DNA of 64,000 bases from Pseudomonas sp. PSKL.D1 (lineage in GTDB: Bacteria; Pseudomonadota; Gammaproteobacteria; Pseudomonadales; Pseudomonadaceae). The notes below the pieces were generated by a model. The model made no database searches and was not told the origin of the DNA. It saw only the letters and a list, made by a program, of their open reading frames with translations. Positions 56,563-64,000 of this stretch are shown here, piece after piece (positions within the stretch are counted from its first letter, which is position 1; every line of letters starts with the position of its first letter). Location of the stretch: the NCBI RefSeq assembly GCF_028898945.1, contig NZ_CP118607.1:620001-684000 (forward strand), written 5' to 3'. A program made the translations under genes and the position numbers.

Positions 56563-57879
56563 TCAGTACTGATACCTCAGCAATGCCTGTGGCAACGCAT
56601 GCAGTGCAAAGAACGCCAGTAATGCCACACAGGCCGGCAACACCAGCCACCACACCCGCTGGGGCAGGGCATTCAATGGCTCGCGGTATTGCACCAGCGT
56701 CAGGCTCACCGCCGACACGCAACAGGCCAGTAGTGCACCGGCAATAATGTCCGTTGGCCAGTGCACCCCCAGGTACACCCGCGACAACGCGATCGCCAGC
56801 GCCGGAATGCAACCCAGCAGCACCCAGGTCAGGCGCATGCGTGGCGGTTGACCGCGCCCGGCAAGCAAAGCCAGCACAATAAAGAACGCGAACGAGGCCG
56901 AACTGTGCCCGCTTGGCATGCTGTAACTGGTGAGCGGTTCTGTCAGCACCTCCGGGCGAGCCCGGGCGAACAGCCACTTCAGCGTGCCGTTTGCCAGGGC
57001 TGTGCCCATCAGCGCGCCACCGGCGAACAGGGCATGACGCCACTGGCGGGCGAGTAGCAGCAAGCCGGTGAGCAGGCCGCCAAGGAAGAACTGCGTGCGG
57101 AAATCGCCCAGGCGGGTCACCAGTACGACGATGCCGTCGATGGCTTGGCTGCGGTGCTCCTGTACCAGGGTCATAACCCCTTGATCGAACTCATGCAGGT
57201 AGGGCCAACCGAGGAACAATGCCAGCAGCGCCAGGAAGCTCAAGCCAGCAATCAAACGGGTGCCATGGCGCTGGTCGCGGATGCTGCTGTTCAGCCCCAG
57301 GCCGACAAGCACGGCCAGCGTGCCGGCGATGATGCCAGCATCCAGCCAGAAACCTTCGGGCAGCGGCAGGCGCATGGCTGCGCCGGTGGCCCAGCCCGGC
57401 AACAGGTAAGCAACCGACCAACCGGCCCCCGCCACGATGCTGACGGCGATGAAGCGCGGCAGAGGCATGTCGAACATGCCTGCGACCATTGGCAGCATCG
57501 GCCGCAGCGGGCCGATGAAACGGCCTACCAGCAAGCTGGCGATGCCATACCGCTGGAAGTAAGTCTCGGCGCTGCCGATCCATTCGGGGTGGTGGCGCAG
57601 CAGCGGCAAGCGGCGGATGTTCTGGTGGAAGTACTTGCCGATGGTGTACGACAGCGCGTCACCCAACAAACCACCCAGAAACCCAAGCAACAGCGTTTCG
57701 CCCAGGCTGAATGCACCGCTACCGGCCAGCACGGCAACGGCAAACAACAGTACCGTACCCGGTACGATGATGCCGGCAATGGCCAGGCATTCGATGCAGG
57801 CCACCAGGAAAATTGCCAGGCCAAGCCACTGCGGGTTCGCGCCAAGCCAGCCGGTCAGGCTGTCGAGCCATTGGCCCAT
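56563..57879 (-). CDS. DedA/SNARE-assoc domain fused to a PAP2 phosphatase
   Basis: The 438-residue membrane protein joins two domains. Residues ~1-200 form a DedA-type domain (PGTVLLFAVAVLAGSGAFSL; YFQRYGIASLLVGRFIGPLR). Residues ~210-438 form a PAP2 domain with its three motifs: KWLFARARP, SMPSGHSSASF and SRVYLGVHWPTD. DedA proteins help flip polyprenyl or phospholipid carriers; PAP2 enzymes dephosphorylate undecaprenyl pyrophosphate or phosphatidic acid. The fusion suggests coupled dephosphorylation and recycling of a lipid carrier. The glycosylase gene ends 3 bases before its start. Confidence 0.9.
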   Translation of the reverse strand: MGQWLDSLTGWLGANPQWLGLAIFLVACIECLAIAGIIVPGTVLLFAVAVLAGSGAFSLGETLLLGFLGGLLGDALSYTIGKYFHQNIRRLPLLRHHPEWIGSAETYFQRYGIASLLVGRFIGPLRPMLPMVAGMFDMPLPRFIAVSIVAGAGWSVAYLLPGWATGAAMRLPLPEGFWLDAGIIAGTLAVLVGLGLNSSIRDQRHGTRLIAGLSFLALLALFLGWPYLHEFDQGVMTLVQEHRSQAIDGIVVLVTRLGDFRTQFFLGGLLTGLLLLARQWRHALFAGGALMGTALANGTLKWLFARARPEVLTEPLTSYSMPSGHSSASFAFFIVLALLAGRGQPPRMRLTWVLLGCIPALAIALSRVYLGVHWPTDIIAGALLACCVSAVSLTLVQYREPLNALPQRVWWLVLPACVALLAFFALHALPQALLRYQY

Positions 57880-57882
57880 GGT

Positions 57883-58569
57883 TCAGCTTCCTTCTTCGAT
57901 GATGGAGAAATCCTGCCCTTCGACTTGCCCCCGGCGTAGCGGGTTCCGGGTGCAGAAGCGGGCGTACTCGGCGTCGACGAACCGGTAGGGCAGGTGCTCG
58001 TCGCGGCCGTGGGGAATGCCCAGGCGAGCCGCCTGGATCACGCGGGGCACGGCAATGCCGCAGTCTTCGACATACAGCCGCTCAGGGTCAAAACGTTGAG
58101 CGTCCCAATGGGGAACCTTCAGGCCCATGGCACGGCACAGCAGGGTCTGGCCGGCGCACAGGCGCTGCGCCGGGCGCAGGTTGCCGCTGGCGTCGGGGTT
58201 GTTCAGCTGCATTTGCGCCAGGCTATTGGCATCGGAGATGGCATCGATCCAGGGATAGGCCGATTTGATCAGTACCGCGTTGCCGGGGCCATGGGCGCTG
58301 AAATTGAGCGAGTCGCCACCCCGGGCGTAATACATATAGATGTGCCCGCCATCAAGAAACAGCGCCTTGCGCTTTTCCGTGTAGCCCAACGACGCGTGGC
58401 TGCCTTTGTCGGCCAGATAATAGGCCTCGGTTTCGATGATTCGCGCGGCTAGCCACAGTTCGCCGTGGCGATGGCGGATGACTTTGCCCAGCAGGGCCTT
58501 GGCCAGCGTCTGGGCATCGCGGTCGAAAAAGCTGTCGGGCAGGGCGCGGCTGGGGCAGGGGGCGGGCAT
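57883..58569 (-). CDS. 3-methyladenine DNA glycosylase (AAG/MPG family)
   Basis: The 228-residue enzyme removes alkylated purines. Family signatures: LAKALLGKVIRHRHGE near the N-terminus, IIETEAYYLADKGSHASLG with the catalytic Glu, and IYMYYARGGDSLNFSAHGPG (the GPG turn). It is unrelated to E. coli Tag/AlkA. The ATG at 58569 is used; an upstream in-frame start lacks a ribosome site. The DedA-PAP2 gene follows almost without a gap. Confidence 0.88.
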   Translation of the reverse strand: MPAPCPSRALPDSFFDRDAQTLAKALLGKVIRHRHGELWLAARIIETEAYYLADKGSHASLGYTEKRKALFLDGGHIYMYYARGGDSLNFSAHGPGNAVLIKSAYPWIDAISDANSLAQMQLNNPDASGNLRPAQRLCAGQTLLCRAMGLKVPHWDAQRFDPERLYVEDCGIAVPRVIQAARLGIPHGRDEHLPYRFVDAEYARFCTRNPLRRGQVEGQDFSIIEEGS

Positions 58570-58710
58570 GCTTACAGTTCGTGGCGATAAAGGCAGGGAT
58601 GATAGCAACGAATGACTTAATCAAGGCTGAATCAGGACACTTCGATACCCGCCGTTACATCTTTCCTATGGCTTGCGGCAGCTCAATTTCGACCATCCGC
58701 CACCCGCCGC

Positions 58711-58739
58711 TGGGCGTATACCTGCGCGACAGTTATAAT
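58711..58739 (+). promoter_or_regulatory. Promoter of proA
   Basis: A perfect TATAAT lies at 58734-58739, 35 bases before the proA ATG. The hexamer 17 bases upstream (TGGGCG) is a weak -35. Confidence 0.5.
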
Positions 58740-58773
58740 CAGCCGATTTCCCCTTCGCCAAGACACCGAACCC

Positions 58774-60045
58774 ATGACTGAGTCCGTTCTTGACTACATG
58801 ACCCGCTTGGGTCGCGCCGCTCGCCAGGCCTCCCGGGTGATCGCCCGCGCCAGCACCGCGCAGAAAAACCGCGCCCTGCAGGCCGCCGCCGATGCCCTGG
58901 ACGCCGCGCGCGCCGAGCTTGCCGCAGCCAACGAACAGGACCTGGCCGCCGGCCGTGCCAACGGCCTGGAGCCCGCACTGCTGGACCGCCTGGCCCTGAC
59001 GCCAGCGCGGATCGACGGCATGATCACCGGCCTGCGCCAGGTGGCCAGCCTGCCGGACCCGGTCGGCGCCATCCGCGACATGAGCTATCGCCCGTCGGGC
59101 ATTCAGGTCGGCAAGATGCGCGTGCCGCTGGGGGTGATCGGGATCATCTACGAGTCGCGCCCCAACGTGACCATCGACGCCGCGAGCCTGTGCCTGAAGT
59201 CGGGCAATGCCACCATTCTGCGTGGCGGCTCCGAGGCCATTCACTCCAACCGCGCCATCGCCACCTGCATTCAGCGTGGCCTGGCCGAGGCCGGTTTGCC
59301 TGCGGCGGTGGTGCAAGTGGTCGAAACCACCGACCGTGAAGCAGTCGGCGCGCTGATCAGCATGCCCGAGTTCGTCGATGTGATCGTACCGCGCGGCGGC
59401 CGTGGCCTGATTGAGCGCATCAGTCGCGATGCCCGCGTGCCGGTGATCAAGCACCTGGACGGTATCTGCCATGTTTACGTGGCCGAACACGCCGACCTGG
59501 ACAAGGCCTGGAACGTGGCATTCAACGCCAAGACCTATCGTTATGGCATTTGCGGCGCAATGGAAACCCTGCTGGTCGACCAGCGTGTGGCCGAGGGCTT
59601 CCTGCCGGAAATGGCCCGTCGCTTCCATGAAAAGGGCGTAGAACTGCGCGGTTGCGAGCGCACGCGTGCAATCGTCGATGCCAAACCGGCCTCGGAAGAC
59701 GATTGGCACACGGAATACCTCGACGCCATCCTGTCGATCCGCGTGGTCGACGGCCTGGACCAGGCCATCGAACACATCAACCACTATGGCTCGCACCACA
59801 CCGATTCGATCATCACCGAACACCAGGGCCAGGCCCGGCAGTTCATGGCTGAAGTCGATTCGGCGTCGGTGATGCTCAACACCCCAACCTGCTTCGCCGA
59901 CGGCTTCGAGTACGGCCTGGGTGCGGAGATCGGCATCTCTACCGACAAGCTGCACGCTCGCGGCCCGGTCGGCCTGGAAGGCCTGACCTGCGAGAAGTAC
60001 GTAGTGATCGGCGATGGTCAACTGCGCGGCCAGGGGTCCTGCTGA
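58774..60045 (+). CDS. proA: Gamma-glutamyl phosphate reductase
   Basis: The 423-residue NADPH enzyme makes glutamate-5-semialdehyde in proline synthesis. The aldehyde-dehydrogenase-like fold is shown by [50 protein letters not shown] and [15 protein letters not shown] with the catalytic Cys. proB is not adjacent. The nadD gene begins immediately after, or slightly inside, its 3' end. Confidence 0.95.
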   Translation: MTESVLDYMTRLGRAARQASRVIARASTAQKNRALQAAADALDAARAELAAANEQDLAAGRANGLEPALLDRLALTPARIDGMITGLRQVASLPDPVGAIRDMSYRPSGIQVGKMRVPLGVIGIIYESRPNVTIDAASLCLKSGNATILRGGSEAIHSNRAIATCIQRGLAEAGLPAAVVQVVETTDREAVGALISMPEFVDVIVPRGGRGLIERISRDARVPVIKHLDGICHVYVAEHADLDKAWNVAFNAKTYRYGICGAMETLLVDQRVAEGFLPEMARRFHEKGVELRGCERTRAIVDAKPASEDDWHTEYLDAILSIRVVDGLDQAIEHINHYGSHHTDSIITEHQGQARQFMAEVDSASVMLNTPTCFADGFEYGLGAEIGISTDKLHARGPVGLEGLTCEKYVVIGDGQLRGQGSC

Positions 60046-60046
60046 G

Positions 60047-60706
60047 TTGAGCAAAACCCCGGCAGCCCGGCGCATCGGCATTCTTGGCGGTACGTTCGAC
60101 CCCGTGCACATCGGCCACCTGCGCAGCGCGCTGGAAGTGGCCGAGTTCATGGGGCTGGACGAGCTACGCCTGCTGCCCAACGCCCGGCCGCCTCACCGCG
60201 ACACCCCGCAGGTGGCGGCCCAGGCCCGGCTGGCCATGGTGCGCGAAGCCGTGCAGGGCGTTGAACGCCTGAGCGTGGATGCCCGTGAGCTGGAGCGCGA
60301 CAAGCCGTCGTACACCATCGATACGCTGGAGTCCATTCGCGCCGAACTGGCTGCCGATGACCAATTGTTCCTGGTGCTGGGCTGGGATGCCTTTTGCGGC
60401 CTGCCGGGTTGGCACCGCTGGGACGAGTTGCTGCAACACTGTCACATCCTGGTGCTGCAACGCCCGGATGCCGACGTTGAACCCCCTGATGAGCTGCGCA
60501 ACCTGCTGGCTGCGCGCTCCGAGAGCGATCCCACCGCCATGTCCGGCCCGGCGGGGCATATTTCGTTCGTCTGGCAGACACCGCTTGCGGTGTCGGCTAC
60601 ACAGATCCGACAGCTGCTGGCCAGCGGCAAATCGGTGAGGTTCCTGGTGCCGGACGCCGTACTGGCCTACATAGAGGCGCACGAACTGTATCGTGCACCT
60701 AACTGA
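60047..60706 (+). CDS. nadD: Nicotinate-nucleotide adenylyltransferase
   Basis: The 219-residue enzyme converts nicotinate mononucleotide to deamido-NAD. The nucleotidyltransferase motif [16 protein letters not shown] is near the N-terminus; SATQIRQLL is the conserved ISSTxIR-like motif. A TTG at 60047, two bases after the proA stop, is taken as the start; an ATG at 60014 inside proA would add 11 residues and cannot be excluded. Together with pncB and nadE the window holds the full nicotinate salvage route. Confidence 0.9.
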   Translation: MSKTPAARRIGILGGTFDPVHIGHLRSALEVAEFMGLDELRLLPNARPPHRDTPQVAAQARLAMVREAVQGVERLSVDARELERDKPSYTIDTLESIRAELAADDQLFLVLGWDAFCGLPGWHRWDELLQHCHILVLQRPDADVEPPDELRNLLAARSESDPTAMSGPAGHISFVWQTPLAVSATQIRQLLASGKSVRFLVPDAVLAYIEAHELYRAPN

Positions 60707-60751
60707 CGGTGCCTGCGGGTGCCTCATCCAAACGAGTTGAAAGAGTTTTAT

Positions 60752-61174
60752 ATGAGCAAGCAGAAAATCAATGGCGAAGATCTGGTCAAACTGACCATCA
60801 GCGCGCTGGAAGACGTCAAGGCCCAAGATATCCAGGTAATCGACGTGCGCGAAAAGCACAGCCTGACCGACTACATGATCATTGCCACCGGTACCTCCAA
60901 CCGCCAGATCAACGCGATGCTGGAAAAGGTCCGTGAAACGGTCAAGAAAGAGGGCGCGCAGCCACTGGGCGAAGAAGGCAAGGGCGACAGCGACTGGGTA
61001 CTGCTGGACCTGAACGACGTCATCGTGCACATGATGACTGCCGCCGCTCGCCAGTTCTACGACCTGGAGCGCCTGTGGCTGGGTGCCGAGCAAAGCCGTG
61101 CCGCCGATGCCAAGCACCACAGCCCGGAAAACGCCAGCGACTACTTCACCGACAAGCTCAAAGACCGGGAATAA
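60752..61174 (+). CDS. rsfS: Ribosome silencing factor RsfS
   Basis: The 140-residue protein binds L14 and blocks subunit joining in starvation. Diagnostic segments are DIQVIDVREKHSLTDYMIIA and GDSDWVLLDLNDVIVHMM, with ARQFYDLERLW at the C-terminal end. The ATG at 60752 gives MSKQKINGEDL; an in-frame start 11 codons earlier is disfavoured. The order nadD-rsfS-rlmH-mrdA-rodA is conserved in proteobacteria. Confidence 0.94.
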   Translation: MSKQKINGEDLVKLTISALEDVKAQDIQVIDVREKHSLTDYMIIATGTSNRQINAMLEKVRETVKKEGAQPLGEEGKGDSDWVLLDLNDVIVHMMTAAARQFYDLERLWLGAEQSRAADAKHHSPENASDYFTDKLKDRE

Positions 61175-61183
61175 GGAAACGTC

Positions 61184-61651
61184 GTGCGTCTGCGCCTGAT
61201 CGCGGTCGGCTCGCGCATGCCCAAGTGGGTGGAGGAAGGCTGGCATGAATATGCCAAGCGCCTGCCCCAGGAGCTGTCGCTTGAGCTGGTGGAAATCCCG
61301 CTGAACACCCGTGGCAAGAATGCCGACGTCGCCCGCCTGATCCGTCAGGAGGGCGAGGCCATGCTGAGCAAGGTTCAGCCTGGGGAACGCATTGTCACCC
61401 TCGAGGTCCATGGCAAGCCCTGGAGTACCGAGCAGCTGGCAACCGAGCTGGACCGCTGGCGCCTGGACTCGCGCACGGTAAATTTGATGGTGGGCGGCCC
61501 GGAAGGGCTGGCGCCTGAGGTGTGCGCGCGTGCCGAGCAACGCTGGTCGCTGTCGCCGCTGACCCTGCCGCACCCGTTGGTAAGGATACTCATCGGCGAG
61601 CAGATTTACCGCGCCTGGACGGTTTTGTCCGGGCACCCTTACCACAAATGA
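61184..61651 (+). CDS. rlmH: 23S rRNA (pseudouridine1915-N3)-methyltransferase RlmH
   Basis: The 155-residue SPOUT methyltransferase has the start [20 protein letters not shown] and the SAM-binding knot region [20 protein letters not shown] followed by [20 protein letters not shown]. The start codon is GTG, with AAGGAAAC upstream. It is 9 bases after rsfS. Confidence 0.95.
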   Translation: MRLRLIAVGSRMPKWVEEGWHEYAKRLPQELSLELVEIPLNTRGKNADVARLIRQEGEAMLSKVQPGERIVTLEVHGKPWSTEQLATELDRWRLDSRTVNLMVGGPEGLAPEVCARAEQRWSLSPLTLPHPLVRILIGEQIYRAWTVLSGHPYHK

Positions 61652-61667
61652 GCCTGTAAGCAGTCCG

Positions 61668-63557
61668 ATGTCGCAGCCGATTCGTCTCAAGGACCACGAG
61701 AAAGACGCCCGCCTGGTGCGTAACCGCGTCGTGGTCGGCGCGGTGGCGATCATGCTGCTTATTTGCGTGCTGATTGCCCGGCTGTACTACCTGCAGATCA
61801 TCCAGTACGACTATCACTCCACGCTTTCGGAAAACAACCGGGTGCATGTGCAGCCGATTCCGCCTACGCGTGGGCTGATCTTCGACCGCAACGGAGTGAT
61901 CATCGCCGACAACCGGCCCAGCTTCAGCCTGTCGATGACCCGCGAACGTGCGGGTAACTGGCAGCAAGTGCTGGACAGTATCGTCGAAGTGCTGGAGTTG
62001 ACGCCGGAAGACCGCACGCTGTTCGAAAAGCGTATGCGGCAGGGTCGTAGGCCGTTTGAGCCCGTGCCGATTCTGTTCGAGCTGAACGAAGAGCAGATCG
62101 CACGCGTGGCGGTAAACCAGTTCCGCCTGCCCGGTGTGGAGGTGGTGGCGCAACTGGTGCGTCACTATCCGCAGGGTGCGCATTTTGCCCATTCGGTCGG
62201 TTATGTGGGGCGCATCAACGAGAAAGAGCTGAAAAGCCTCGATCCGGTGAATTACAGCGGCACCCACCATATTGGCAAAACCGGCATCGAGCGCTTCTAC
62301 GAAGACGAATTGCACGGCCAGGTGGGTTACGAAGAGGTCGAAACCAACGCCCGGGGCCGCGTGCTGCGGGTGCTCAAACGCACCGACCCCAAGCCCGGCA
62401 AGGACATCGTGCTGAGCCTGGACATCAAGCTGCAGGAAGCCGCCGAAGCCGCGCTGGCTGGCCGCCGTGGCGCAGTGGTGGCGCTGGACCCGCGTACGGG
62501 CGAGGTGCTGGCGATGGTCAGCCAACCGAGCTTCGACCCTAACCTGTTCGTGACCGGTATCAGCTTCAAGGCCTACGCCGAGCTGCGCGACTCGATCGAC
62601 CGGCCCTTGTTCAACCGCGTGTTACGCGGCCTTTATCCGCCGGGTTCGACCATCAAGCCCGCGGTAGCCATTGCAGGCCTGGACAGCGGTGTGGTCAATG
62701 CAGGTAGCCGGGTGTTCGACCCGGGCTATTACCAACTGCCCAATTACGACCACAAATACCGTAACTGGAACCGCAGCGGTGACGGCTGGGTGGACCTGGA
62801 TACCGCGATCATGCGCTCCAACGACACCTACTTCTACGACTTGGCTCACAAAATGGGCATCGATCGGTTGTCGAGCTACATGAACAAGTTCGGCATCGGC
62901 CAGAAGGTTGCCCTCGACATGTTCGAAGAGTCGGCAGGCCTGATGCCGTCCCGCGAATGGAAGCGCGCCACCCGTCGACAGGCCTGGTTCCCGGGGGAAA
63001 CCCTGATTCTGGGGATCGGTCAGGGCTACATGCAGGCCACCCCGCTGCAGCTCGCCCAGGCCACCGCGCTCATCGCCAACAAGGGTGTGTGGAACCGCCC
63101 GCACCTGGCCAAGACCATCGAAGGCCTGCCGCCGGTAGACCCGAACCCGATGGAAAACATCGTCCTGCGCGACAGGTCGGACTGGGCCAAGGTTACCCAT
63201 GGCATGGAGCAGGTGATGCACAACGCCCGTGGTACAGCGCGCAAGGCTGCGCTCGGCGCCCAGTACCGCATCGCCGGCAAGAGCGGCACCGCCCAGGTCG
63301 TGGCGATCAAGCAAGGCGAGAAGTACGACCGCAACAAACTTCAGGAACGCCACCGCGACCACGCGCTGTTCGTTGCCTTCGCCCCGGCTGACGATCCGAA
63401 GATCGTGGTATCGGTGATGGTTGAGAACGGTGAGTCCGGCTCTGGCGTTGCCGCCCCCGTGGTTCGGCAGATCATGGACGCCTGGCTGCTCGATGAGAGC
63501 GGCCGGCTCAAGCCCGAATTCGCTCCTGCCACCGTTGCCCAGGAAACGGCCCCGTGA
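61668..63557 (+). CDS. mrdA: Penicillin-binding protein 2
   Basis: The 629-residue transpeptidase builds the lateral wall with RodA. It has one N-terminal membrane helix (~24-44), a pedestal domain with PPTRGLIFDRNGVIIADNRP, and the transpeptidase with SxxK in YPPGSTIKPAVAIAGL (~325), SxN as MRSNDTYFYDL and KSGTAQV in place of KTG. All catalytic motifs are intact. The stop overlaps the rodA ATG. Confidence 0.95.
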   Translation: MSQPIRLKDHEKDARLVRNRVVVGAVAIMLLICVLIARLYYLQIIQYDYHSTLSENNRVHVQPIPPTRGLIFDRNGVIIADNRPSFSLSMTRERAGNWQQVLDSIVEVLELTPEDRTLFEKRMRQGRRPFEPVPILFELNEEQIARVAVNQFRLPGVEVVAQLVRHYPQGAHFAHSVGYVGRINEKELKSLDPVNYSGTHHIGKTGIERFYEDELHGQVGYEEVETNARGRVLRVLKRTDPKPGKDIVLSLDIKLQEAAEAALAGRRGAVVALDPRTGEVLAMVSQPSFDPNLFVTGISFKAYAELRDSIDRPLFNRVLRGLYPPGSTIKPAVAIAGLDSGVVNAGSRVFDPGYYQLPNYDHKYRNWNRSGDGWVDLDTAIMRSNDTYFYDLAHKMGIDRLSSYMNKFGIGQKVALDMFEESAGLMPSREWKRATRRQAWFPGETLILGIGQGYMQATPLQLAQATALIANKGVWNRPHLAKTIEGLPPVDPNPMENIVLRDRSDWAKVTHGMEQVMHNARGTARKAALGAQYRIAGKSGTAQVVAIKQGEKYDRNKLQERHRDHALFVAFAPADDPKIVVSVMVENGESGSGVAAPVVRQIMDAWLLDESGRLKPEFAPATVAQETAP

Positions 63558-64000
63558 TGAACAACTTCGATCGCATGCTCTCCAGCGAGGACGTGATGCG
63601 TCGGCGCGCCAGCTTCCTGCAGCGCATCCATATCGACGGCCCCTTGCTGATCATCCTGCTGACCCTCGCGGCTGGCAGCCTGTTCGTGCTTTATTCGGCC
63701 AGCGGCAAAAACTGGGACCTGCTGCTCAAGCAGGCTACCTCGTTCGGTATTGGCCTGGTGTCGATGTTCGTCATTGCCCAGCTCGAGCCACGCTTCATGG
63801 CGCGGTGGGTGCCGCTGGCCTACCTGGCCGGGGTGTTCCTGCTGGTGGTGGTGGACGTCATGGGCCACAACGCCATGGGTGCCACGCGCTGGATCAACAT
63901 CCCCGGGGTGATCCGGTTCCAGCCCTCGGAATTCATGAAGATCATCATGCCAGCGACCATCGCCTGGTATCTGTCCAAGCGTACGTTGCCACCGCAGCTT
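63557..64000 (+). CDS. rodA: Rod-shape SEDS glycosyltransferase RodA, N-terminal part (3' end outside window)
   Basis: The first 148 codons are present. After a cytoplasmic lead (MNNFDRMLSSEDVMRRRASF), membrane helices follow, with LFVLYSASGKNWDLLLKQA, GHNAMGATRWINIPGVIRFQ and PSEFMKIIMPATIAWYL; the GATRWI and FQPSEF segments are diagnostic of SEDS proteins. RodA polymerises glycan strands with PBP2. It overlaps mrdA by one ATGA and runs off the right edge. Confidence 0.93.
   Translation, partial: MNNFDRMLSSEDVMRRRASFLQRIHIDGPLLIILLTLAAGSLFVLYSASGKNWDLLLKQATSFGIGLVSMFVIAQLEPRFMARWVPLAYLAGVFLLVVVDVMGHNAMGATRWINIPGVIRFQPSEFMKIIMPATIAWYLSKRTLPPQL

Overview
The window is chromosomal DNA of a fluorescent Pseudomonas, most likely of the P. 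putida group. The evidence is high GC, the gamma-proteobacterial order orn-queG-nnrD-tsaE-amiB-mutL-miaA-hfq-hflX-hflK-hflC-hisZ-purA, P. putida-style REP palindromes (cores like GTAGGAGCGG and CCGCTCCTAC), and protein sequences that read as typical pseudomonad orthologues. Nearly all of it is core genome; one short accessory segment lies at about 24.4-28.2 kb.

Layout. 1-7.3 kb: the 3' end of serB, then leftward psd, a rhodanese and an HDOD protein; motAB rightward behind a FliA-type promoter; leftward rsgA and a small TIR-like protein. 7.4-22.2 kb: orn, a TRIC/YadS-type membrane protein, queG, and the long nnrD-to-hflC run with extensive start/stop overlaps, then hisZ and purA. 22.3-24.3 kb: a chemoreceptor gene. 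24.4-28.2 kb (accessory): a decayed IS110-family transposase, a large REPIN, and an orphan type VI secretion cassette (hcp, a putative pore-forming effector and its membrane immunity protein) followed by AT-rich gene debris. 28.2-31.2 kb: a ferric-iron ABC permease and binding protein without an ATPase, and two tRNA-Leu(CAG) genes. 31.5-41.0 kb: rnr-rlmB, rpsF-rpsR-DUF2232-rplI, dnaB and a YgiQ-family radical SAM protein. 41.2-44.7 kb: a LOG-family protein with an overlooked 29-residue ORF in front of it, azurin, and pncB-nadE. 45.1-50.2 kb: the branched-chain amino-acid transporter livKHMGF behind a textbook sigma-54 promoter. 50.2-58.6 kb: an intergenic cluster of DnaA boxes, an SDR, an AGE-family epimerase, a DesT-like regulator, a secreted protein made of 45-bp tandem repeats, AsmA, a DedA-PAP2 fusion and a 3-methyladenine glycosylase. 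58.7-64 kb: proA-nadD-rsfS-rlmH-mrdA-rodA, with rodA cut by the window edge.

The genes mostly serve housekeeping: tRNA and ribosome maturation (tsaE, miaA, queG, rsgA, rlmB, rlmH, rsfS), RNA decay (orn, rnr, hfq), replication and repair (dnaB, mutL, mpg), envelope growth and phospholipids (amiB, mrdA, rodA, psd, asmA), NAD metabolism (pncB, nadE, nadD, nnrD) and nutrient uptake. The observations most worth a second look are the DnaA-box cluster at 50.27-50.82 kb, which contains three perfect boxes and an IHF-like site away from any dnaA gene; the orphan Hcp-effector-immunity cassette; the 45-bp repeat gene; and the small ORF before the LOG gene. All calls come from reading the sequence; no database search was run.
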